DNA of 54,383 nucleotides from Phycisphaerae bacterium (lineage in GTDB: Bacteria > Planctomycetota > Phycisphaerae > Sedimentisphaerales > Anaerobacaceae): assembly GCA_016782865.1 (NCBI GenBank), contig JADHXR010000031.1, forward strand, positions 1-54,383. Direction: 5' to 3'. Below the pieces are notes generated by a model. The model saw only the letters and a program-made list of their open reading frames with translations, was not told where the DNA came from and ran no database searches. Below are positions 46,283 to 52,877 of this stretch, in pieces (the stretch's first letter is position 1; the number at the start of each line of letters is the position of its first letter). The position numbers and the translations under genes are program-made.

Positions 46283-46312
46283 CTTATACCAGATCAGCCG
46301 CCTCCCCGTCAA
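46283..46312 (-). promoter_or_regulatory. LamG-family promoter 4 (extended -10)
   Basis: On the minus strand the -35 is TTGACG (46312-46307), the spacer is 18 nt, and the -10 is TATAAG (46288-46283) preceded by TGG. It is the same architecture as at 12304, 15440 and 26350. Confidence 0.72.
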
Positions 46313-46379
46313 GAAGAATTACTCGATGACTGGGATGCCAGGATAATGTGACTTCGTCCTGCAAGCTTCCCACACAATC

Positions 46380-46813
46380 TCACAGAGTAGCCCTCAGAGT
46401 GTTCTGCGCCCGTATGATGGACGATTTGCCTCCGATGTGTATCATAATCTCCTGAGGGTCCGCGCTTGAAATTGGGTCACCCTCGCCCACCAAGGTCTGT
46501 TGCATGATATCACACATTAGGCGAGCCACCTCATATTTTGTGTAGGGTTTATTGGTTGACCAATGACATACGGGATCCAAGAGGGCATTCTGCATTCTAT
46601 ATTCAATCATTTGTCTTAAGACTAAGGCAATCTAAGGCTGAATGCAGCCTCAGCCAACCATCTTGTCGAATCCACATTGAGACGTTTGGTGAGTTCTGGA
46701 TTCTCTTGACATACATCGGGATTGCGTACTGCAGCACAGTGAATAATACAGTCAGGCCTTGTCTTTTCAATGAGAGAATCAATTTCTTGCTTACAGAGCA
46801 AGTCAACTTCCAA
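46380..46813 (-). pseudogene. Decayed rmlD-like (dTDP-4-dehydrorhamnose reductase / SDR) gene
   Basis: Two minus-strand pieces recall one RmlD/SDR-type sugar-nucleotide reductase. The first (46813-46622) reads IDSLIEKTRPDCIIHCAAVRN, DVCQENPEL and NVDSTRWLAEAA, the classic middle of the Rossmann domain. The second (46610-46380) reads VCHWSTNKPYTKYEVARLM, the typical late region. The catalytic YxxxK portion, about 120 residues, between them is gone. A TAG ends the first piece and no start is convincing. The gene is therefore a remnant. Confidence 0.65.
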
Positions 46814-47142
46814 GAAATCGATATGAGGGCAAAAGTACCCCTTTTTGTTTTTCCGTTTCTAAACCGCCCCGAAACACCCCTCGGAGTGCAGAATTTTGGG
46901 GGCAGTTTCAGCTAACTGCCCACGCTCAAGCAACCCGGACTTGTCGGAATTTTCTTTGGTTCTTGTCTCTGCCTTGATTTTTTCTTTGACTTTCCGCTTC
47001 AAAGTTAGTACGATAATATAGCTACAGGAGCGGTGGCGGAAAGTCCGCACGATGCTGGTTTAGGCTTTCCCCTTACACAGAGTCGTTTGTTGATAATAGG
47101 GTCGTAGATGTCGGCTAAGCCGAGGAGAAAAGGAGTAATCAA
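46814..47142. other. Intergenic region upstream of lipoprotein gene
   Basis: The left end may still be rmlD-like remnant. A weak promoter candidate lies before the lipoprotein gene: TTGACT at 46986-46991 with TACGAT at 47009-47014 (17-nt spacer). Nothing else is recognised. Confidence 0.35.
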
Positions 47143-47577
47143 ATGACGAAACAGAAGGTGATTTTCGTATGCATGGTCGCATTCGTCTTTTCGCTGGTCC
47201 TAACAGGTTGCTACAATGTCGAGCGTGCACGTCTTGAAGCCGAGTTGGAACAAACCCAGCGTGAAAGAGACGACCTCCGGACAAGATTGGATGCCGTCGG
47301 GCGGTCGCAAGAACAGGCCAACGAAACCGCCGGCGCGCCCGGTCAACTACAGCAACAGGTCGATGAATTCATCAAGATCCGCGATTCTCTGCAACAGCGG
47401 GAGGATGAACTGACCAGGTTACGGCAGGCGGCTCTTACCGAGGCACAGACGGCACAGACGCTGATGGACAACTTCGCCGCTCAATTGCAGGCCGAAATGG
47501 AGAAGGTCAACGAGCTGCAGAACGAGTTGCAGCGGGCTCAGCAAGCCATTACAGGACTCCAGAAAAAGCTCAAGTAG
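47143..47577 (+). CDS. Coiled-coil lipoprotein of unknown function
   Basis: This 144-residue protein has a lipoprotein signal: a hydrophobic stretch ending in the lipobox LVLTGC, so Cys23 is the likely acylated residue. The rest is almost entirely charged and Gln/Leu-rich heptads (RARLEAELEQTQRERDDL; VNELQNELQRAQQAI), predicting a long coiled coil. AAGGAG lies 7 nt before the ATG. It resembles small envelope lipoproteins and coiled-coil spacers but no named family. It is probably anchored to a membrane and extends into the periplasm. Confidence 0.85.
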   Translation: MTKQKVIFVCMVAFVFSLVLTGCYNVERARLEAELEQTQRERDDLRTRLDAVGRSQEQANETAGAPGQLQQQVDEFIKIRDSLQQREDELTRLRQAALTEAQTAQTLMDNFAAQLQAEMEKVNELQNELQRAQQAITGLQKKLK

Positions 47578-47642
47578 CAGCAAGACGGGCTAATTCAATT
47601 GAAGAGCCGGGTCTGTAGAATCTTACAGAGTGGCCCCCAGAG

Positions 47643-47674
47643 GTGTTTTGCGGGCGCAGAATGGACGATCTGCC
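47643..47674. repeat. Short dispersed repeat, copy 2
   Basis: A 32-bp core GTGTTTTGCGGGCGCAGAAT followed by GGACGATCTGCC. Related copies are at 46399-46430 and 49886-49916. Copies 2 and 3 both lie about 80-110 nt left of a GGGGCC-type terminator hairpin. Confidence 0.45.
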
Positions 47675-47753
47675 TTTGGGGCACTCCGCAGGCTTGTTCT
47701 CAGAGGTCGCACGAGCAAAAAGGGCCAAGAGTAACCCTCAGAGCGAAGCAACC

Positions 47754-47786
47754 GGGGCCTGTACCGAGTCAATCAGTACAGGCCCC
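47754..47786 (-). terminator. Perfect terminator-like hairpin next to orphan CBM9 fragment
   Basis: A perfect 11-bp inverted repeat, GGGGCCTGTAC (47754-47764) with GTACAGGCCCC (47776-47786). It sits just downstream, on the minus strand, of the fragment at 47840-48004. The fragment therefore retained the full end of a LamG-family gene. Confidence 0.6.
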
Positions 47787-47839
47787 GAATCAACGCAAAC
47801 CTTATTCAGCCGTCGCCGGCGAAGTTGCCTGCCAACGGC

Positions 47840-48004
47840 TTATTGGCCGACCACAAGACTCACCGGCTCTGCTGCTCCAAACAGGCTAGGGGTTTGCCAG
47901 GAATCATCGTCGTCACTATACCAATGCAAGAGGGTCTCGCGACCGCCGGCAGAGTCATTGTCATTGATCTGCATCTCGAATGCGACGATGGTGTTCTGTC
48001 GGGG
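47840..48004 (-). pseudogene. Orphan 3' end of a CBM9-bearing LamG-family gene
   Basis: The minus strand reads FEMQINDNDSAGGRETLLHW, then DSWQTPSLFGAAEPVSLVVG and a stop at 47842-47840. This is the last part of the CBM9-like domain of the gene at 52878-54383, with only about seven residue changes. DNA similarity runs from about 47769 to 48004, with roughly 15 mismatches by eye. Upstream of 48004 the similarity ends, and an in-frame stop appears near 48043. It is a truncated duplicate, not a gene. Confidence 0.75.
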
Positions 48005-48464
48005 AGCACCGGACGGCTCTCCGTTGACATATATCCAAAGAAAAAAACGTTACATCTTACATGGGCGATGGCACTGGACTATCAGACACACAACCATGTC
48101 AGCAAGCCCCTGCTTTCTCCTCCAAACTCCTTCCAGCAGGGGTCCTTTTATCGCGCTCTGAAGATCCGCTTCTCTACACAGAGTCGCAGTTCGGGCAGTT
48201 GCGTCTGACCCAACTGCGGCGCGTTTATCTCACACAATGTCCTCAGAATCCCCACCCAGGGAAGAGAAGACCGGCCCCATATCGCTGCGGCTACAGCGCC
48301 GCCGGGATTGCTCAGGAAAACTCCCTCAACTCATTGAGGATTTTTTTCAAGTCGCCCGCCCTGTCAGCCGACCAAATGATAGTCTATGTGCCATGATGGT
48401 CAGGCGCCGATTCGGCGATCCGAAGGCCCTGAATCTGAACACAAAACTCTGAAAGGCTGCACAA
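48005..48464. other. Intergenic region upstream of CheY-like gene
   Basis: No gene recognised. Plus-strand frames here are antisense to the orphan CBM9 fragment or have no ribosome site. The region presumably contains the promoter of the response-regulator gene. Confidence 0.35.
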
Positions 48465-48878
48465 ATGCTAGGGTTGTCTAAGCCGAAAAAGAAAACTGGC
48501 CGAGCGAAGATACTTCTCGTCGATGACGAGCCTGATTTGGTCGAAATAATCCAACGCCAACTCGAACTCTCTGGATGGGAGGTTATTACTTCTGCCAATG
48601 GAAAGGAAGGACTGGAGAGGGCAGCAAACGAAAAACCGGATCTAATAGTGTTGGATATCAACATGCCGATTATGAATGGTCACGACATGCTAGATGGCCT
48701 CAGAGGAAACCCAGACTTAAGAGACACGGCTGTTATCATGTGTACGAGGTCAGGTCGGATTCAGGATGTAACAAGGGCTATGTCGTTCAACATCTGTGGT
48801 TACGTCACCAAGCCATTTGATTACACAGAGTTGACGGGGAAAATTGTGGAGGCCTTAGAAAACAGAGTCTCCGATTAG
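48465..48878 (+). CDS. CheY-like single-domain response regulator
   Basis: This 137-residue protein consists of one receiver domain after a short basic head. Acidic pocket: LLVDDEPD. Phospho-acceptor: Asp64 in IVLDINMPIMNG. The usual Thr/Ser position reads MCTRSG, and the conserved Lys is in VTKPFDY. There is no output domain, so it works by protein contact. GAAAGG lies before the ATG. A four-CBS protein follows 69 nt downstream and may be co-transcribed. The kinase partner is not nearby. Confidence 0.93.
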   Translation: MLGLSKPKKKTGRAKILLVDDEPDLVEIIQRQLELSGWEVITSANGKEGLERAANEKPDLIVLDINMPIMNGHDMLDGLRGNPDLRDTAVIMCTRSGRIQDVTRAMSFNICGYVTKPFDYTELTGKIVEALENRVSD

Positions 48879-48947
48879 TACACAAGAGCTGGCCGATAAG
48901 CACAGTCTATGTACGAATGATGAAAACAACTACTCTGGAGAAGTGTC

Positions 48948-49844
48948 ATGGCAAGCAAGGATTTCTCAGAAACCAAGAAGAATTGTCAACCACTTGGTGA
49001 CGTGGCAGTACTTGAAAAAAACGCACCTGAAAAGGCAAAAGACGTTGCTAAATACGGCATGATCACCGTTAGAAGGGAAGAGTCAGTATATAAGGCCATA
49101 GAGATAATGGTCGAGAAGAACGTTAGCGGCCTACCGGTTGTTGATGATACGGGCCTGGTCGGTATTATCTCCGAAAAGGATGTATTGAGATTGCTATATG
49201 ATACTGAGTTTCTCACAGGTAGTGTTGGGGACTATATGACCGAAAATATCATTAGCTTCGACACGGAAGACAGTCTGGCTGATGTTTGTGACTGTCTTAT
49301 GAAGAACCATTTCCGAAGAGTGCCAATATTGCATGAGGGCAAATTGGCGGGCATCATCAGCAGAGCGGATCTGATAAAAGCTAAGAAAGATAAATTCAAG
49401 TCCCAAGCGGTACCTGAGAGATCGACAAAGCAACATAGGGGCAGTGTCCCGGCCAGAGATGTCATGAAATGCGGTTTACTCACGGTGCGACGGCAAACAC
49501 CGATATATGAGGCCATGGACATACTTGCCACAAGGAATATCACGGGCCTGCCCGTTGTCGATGACTGTATGAACTTGGTCGGCATCATATCAGAAAAGGA
49601 CATGCTTAAGCTGCTCTACGACCCAAATGTCAAGGCCGGAAAGACTGAAGAGTTCATGACTGAAGAAGTGGTCAGTTTCAACCATGACGATAGCCTGTAT
49701 GATGTTTGCGACTGTCTTATGAACAACAATTTTCGAAGAGTGCCAATACTGAATCAGGGCAAGGTCGTCGGCATTATCAGTAGAGCAGACGTCATAGTAC
49801 ACATCTTAAAGAACAAATCAGGTTTCTTCGGAGCAAAGGTGTGA
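48948..49844 (+). CDS. Four-CBS-domain protein (two tandem CBS pairs)
   Basis: This 298-residue cytoplasmic protein consists of two Bateman modules. The first pair (about 32-150) and the second (about 165-285) are clearly an internal duplication. Both contain GIISEKD, DVCDCLM and FRRVPIL at matching positions. CBS pairs bind adenosine nucleotides and sense energy charge or redox state. No catalytic or channel domain is attached, so it probably regulates a partner. The ATG is preceded by a weak GGAGAAGTGTC. Its neighbour is a CheY-like regulator, which suggests signalling output, as an inference. Confidence 0.93.
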   Translation: MASKDFSETKKNCQPLGDVAVLEKNAPEKAKDVAKYGMITVRREESVYKAIEIMVEKNVSGLPVVDDTGLVGIISEKDVLRLLYDTEFLTGSVGDYMTENIISFDTEDSLADVCDCLMKNHFRRVPILHEGKLAGIISRADLIKAKKDKFKSQAVPERSTKQHRGSVPARDVMKCGLLTVRRQTPIYEAMDILATRNITGLPVVDDCMNLVGIISEKDMLKLLYDPNVKAGKTEEFMTEEVVSFNHDDSLYDVCDCLMNNNFRRVPILNQGKVVGIISRADVIVHILKNKSGFFGAKV

Positions 49845-49885
49845 GGAGTAAGATGTGATGATTGTCCTTGTTCGTGTGAGCAATC

Positions 49886-49916
49886 GTGTTTTGCGCCCGC
49901 AGAATCGACGATCTCC
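49886..49916. repeat. Short dispersed repeat, copy 3
   Basis: GTGTTTTGCGCCCGCAGAAT followed by CGACGATCTCC. It matches copy 2 at 47643-47674 and, less well, 46399-46430. Confidence 0.45.
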
Positions 49917-49997
49917 ACTCGAAGGGTATCATAAGGGCTATATTCTCAGAGATCGTGCCCTAAATCGGGTCCGAGCAGCCCTTGGAACAAAACAACC

Positions 49998-50030
49998 GGG
50001 GCCCATACCGAGTCAATCAGTACAGGCCCC
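49998..50030 (-). terminator. Terminator-like hairpin after LamG-family gene 5
   Basis: GGGGCCCATAC (49998-50008) pairs imperfectly with GTACAGGCCCC (50020-50030). On the minus strand it is followed by a T-rich stretch (GGTTGTTTTG). It lies about 80 nt past the gene's stop. Confidence 0.6.
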
Positions 50031-50110
50031 AAGTTCGTGTGAATCTTATTGCAGCTTCAACAGAAGCTGTCTGTCACGTAGCTGGCTATCAAGTCACAAG
50101 CTCAAGAATC

Positions 50111-52711
50111 TCATCCGCAGATTGCACCATCGAATCCGTTGCCCGAACTGTCGGCGGCCGTGGCGCCGGAGCCTTCTTCAAGGTTCCAGGCTCCTATCAG
50201 GCCCTCGGGAAGTTCAGGCCCCGCCGGGCGATACAACCGAATGTCATCGAAGTACATCGTCCCTGCGCCACCGGCCGCCGGGCTGCCCTTGGTACCAATG
50301 CCAATGGTAATGGCATTGACGTTGGTAAGGTCCACGCCCTGGTCGGCAAAGCGCGTCAGGTCGATGGCCCACTCGTTCCATCCAGTTTTCCGCGTCGCGC
50401 TCGCGTCGTCGTGATAGACAACCGCATCGCCGAGAGCGACAAACATCCGGTCGGCGGCATTACCCAAATCGCCGCGGAACCACAGCGACAATTTCGTAAC
50501 GCCTTGCTCCGTCCAGTCTTGTGGATAGACCAATGTCAAAGTCGCCTCGGAAGTCTTGAGGTTGTTATCGTAGAGATACGGCATCGACTGGGCGCCGCCG
50601 TGCACGACAAACTGTTCTGCGTGGGGCGGCTGATCATTGCCGACCAAAGCTCCGTTTGTCGTGGTTCCAAAACCGTCTAGCCACTTGTCGAATATCCTGT
50701 TGCTGTCGGGTTGATCGGGATTAAGGTCGTTGTAGGACTCGAAATCATCCACTACAAGGAAATCACCCGTCGCAAAACTCCAAACAACACCTACCCACGG
50801 ACTATCCGGATTGACGTCATTGACTTCATCGACGCGCCAGTAGTATGTCGTATCCCACGCGAACTGACCGGGATCGTAGCGCTCGTCACCAAGTGCCTTG
50901 CTTGCCTTGTACTCGGGCGAGGCCTTGGTGGCATTTCTCACGGCATCTTCATCGGTCCCGAAGTACACTTCGTGCGAAGCGGCATGTTCTCCAGGTGTCC
51001 AGGTGAGGACATCTGTGAGCCGCACACCGATGGTGTCGCTAAGTGGCTTAGGGTTCCTGGCCCTTACAGGTAGCCAGAGCAGGTCTGTGGGAAGAAGTTG
51101 TTTTGTTATGTGCGGACTTTCCCAACCCAACTGTGCGATTGATCCACTGCCGGCCTGGAAATATTCCATGGCAATGCTGTACGACTGGCCGGCGACAAGG
51201 TCGATAGTCCCCTTGTCCGTAGCGTCTCCATGGTTGGTCCAGTTCTCAACAATCAGTTTACCGTTCACCCATACACGTATGCCGTCATCGGTGACAGTAT
51301 AGAAGGTATAGGTCTCAGTAAATTGCGCTGAGACATCGCCGGTCCATCTGACCGAGAAGTTGCTCGCGCCAACCACCGGATCCGGTGCGTCGCCACGCCA
51401 GGGAAAATCAACCTGAGGGTCTATTCGGGTCAGCACGAGTTTGTCGAAGTTTTCGCCTGTGTAATAGTCTCCTCGCAAACCTGTGCCTCTGGCGCCTATA
51501 GTCGTAAAGCTCAAGACATCGCCCTTGTGCGTCTCGGCACCATCAAACTCATCGACACGCCAGTAGTAAGTTTTCTCTGACTCGAGCGGGCCGGGGTCAT
51601 AAGTTGTGCCTGCCTGGGAGAGGCCTGCGACGGCGCTGCTCACATCATCAAAATTGTCACCGAAGAAAACGGCGTGAATCTTCGCATCGGAGCCTGCCGT
51701 CCAGCTAAGGTCTGTATGCGGGTCTATGAAGTAGGCGCCGTCAGACAGACTGTGGTTATAGGCCTTCTTCGATGGGACCGTAAAGCTCCAGATGTCACCT
51801 TTGTTTACGGTAGCGCCATCTGCCTCAATCTCATCAATCCGCCAGTAGTAAGTCACGCCCGGCACGAGGCCATCCGGGACAGGAGATCCATGAATGCCAA
51901 CAGTGAAAAACGCCTCAACCTGGTTGCCCTGGAATCCTGGCGCGCCGGGAGTGCCATCTTTTACATCAGCAAGATTCTCGCCGAAATAGACATCGTGTGA
52001 AACCGCATTGAGTCCGGGTAACCAGTTAAGCGCTGCCGATGTGCCCTTGTATAGGGAGCCGTCAGCCGGGACGGGTTCCACAGCAAATTTGCCCCTGAAT
52101 TCTATATGCAGCAATGGCGCGTTGTCCGGGTCACTTGCAGAGAAGGCACATCGAATGCCTGTGGAGGGATTATCCGGATTGTCACTGAGGATCAGCACCA
52201 GGGCATTACCGCGGGCCCAATCGGCCTGGTCGATTATCTCCTGGATGATAGAGGTGATGTCCGAAGTCTGATCCGTTTGACCTATTTCAGTCCAATTTAC
52301 AGGAACCCACATTACTTTCGCCGTCGTTCTCGGCCGATTGGTAATATTATTGGTGACGTCGGTAAACGTAAGGGGATTAGGATTCAGTTCACCCTCGAAG
52401 AGAACACCAACGGGTTGTGTGCCGCTTTTTGTCTCATCGCAAGTGAACTCAACAAATGCGTTATCCACGATGGCGCCCTTCGGAATGGGGATTTCTACGA
52501 AGCGCAGACCTATTACCTGCAAACCGCCATCATCAAAAATCTCCAGGTCGCTGCTGCTTGGATCCATACTGCCACCGATGACATCCTGTTCAGCATCATC
52601 AGTACCGCTGCTGACTCTGGTCTCCCACACCTTGCCGCCAAACGCCACATTTGTGCCGACCAAGCCCAGCACCAAAAAGAGAGAAACCAAACAAATCAAT
52701 TTTCTACACAT
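50111..52711 (-). CDS. Secreted multimodular surface protein with PA14 and truncated C-terminal LamG
   Basis: This 866-residue secreted protein starts MCRKLICL, with GAAGGAG before the ATG. Module order: signal peptide; a DNRLRE-like beta domain (about 28-205, VDNAFVEFTCDET, ARGNALVLILSD); two Ig-like units (about 210-405, YYWRIDEIEA and YYWRVDEFDG); PA14 (about 410-545, FTETYTFYTVTDDGIRVWVNG); a third Ig-like unit (about 550-645); and a jelly-roll-like domain (about 650-830, ending MYFDDIRLYRP). After a short linker it opens a new LamG (LIGAWNLEEGSGATAADSSG) but stops about 30 residues in. The C-terminal LamG is therefore truncated. It lies 166 nt downstream of the next gene and may share its transcript. 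Confidence 0.84.
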   Translation of the reverse strand: MCRKLICLVSLFLVLGLVGTNVAFGGKVWETRVSSGTDDAEQDVIGGSMDPSSSDLEIFDDGGLQVIGLRFVEIPIPKGAIVDNAFVEFTCDETKSGTQPVGVLFEGELNPNPLTFTDVTNNITNRPRTTAKVMWVPVNWTEIGQTDQTSDITSIIQEIIDQADWARGNALVLILSDNPDNPSTGIRCAFSASDPDNAPLLHIEFRGKFAVEPVPADGSLYKGTSAALNWLPGLNAVSHDVYFGENLADVKDGTPGAPGFQGNQVEAFFTVGIHGSPVPDGLVPGVTYYWRIDEIEADGATVNKGDIWSFTVPSKKAYNHSLSDGAYFIDPHTDLSWTAGSDAKIHAVFFGDNFDDVSSAVAGLSQAGTTYDPGPLESEKTYYWRVDEFDGAETHKGDVLSFTTIGARGTGLRGDYYTGENFDKLVLTRIDPQVDFPWRGDAPDPVVGASNFSVRWTGDVSAQFTETYTFYTVTDDGIRVWVNGKLIVENWTNHGDATDKGTIDLVAGQSYSIAMEYFQAGSGSIAQLGWESPHITKQLLPTDLLWLPVRARNPKPLSDTIGVRLTDVLTWTPGEHAASHEVYFGTDEDAVRNATKASPEYKASKALGDERYDPGQFAWDTTYYWRVDEVNDVNPDSPWVGVVWSFATGDFLVVDDFESYNDLNPDQPDSNRIFDKWLDGFGTTTNGALVGNDQPPHAEQFVVHGGAQSMPYLYDNNLKTSEATLTLVYPQDWTEQGVTKLSLWFRGDLGNAADRMFVALGDAVVYHDDASATRKTGWNEWAIDLTRFADQGVDLTNVNAITIGIGTKGSPAAGGAGTMYFDDIRLYRPAGPELPEGLIGAWNLEEGSGATAADSSGNGFDGAICG

Positions 52712-52813
52712 AACAAAGCTCCTTCAAAAGGGGTTAACATGAAGCGACTCACGCTGGTCTCTACTTTTGACTGCACTCTACCCGTGGCTGCTGGAGGCAT
52801 TCCATGTCAACCA

Positions 52814-52824
52814 GTACAGGCCCC
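52814..52824 (-). other. Half of a LamG-type terminator hairpin
   Basis: Only one arm, GTACAGGCCCC, is present downstream of the gene at 52878. The partner arm GGGGCCTGTAC, present in the duplicate at 47754, is missing. Similarity to that duplicate starts inside the hairpin loop at about 52806. A deletion or recombination point lies there, so read-through into the gene starting at 52711 is possible. Confidence 0.5.
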
Positions 52825-52877
52825 GAATCAACGCAAACCTTATTCAGCCGCCGCCGGCGATATTGCTTGCCAACGGC

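Noticed and set aside
47825..48208. 127-residue plus-strand frame
   Set aside because: It is antisense to the orphan CBM9 fragment, which explains its sequence; it has no ribosome site.
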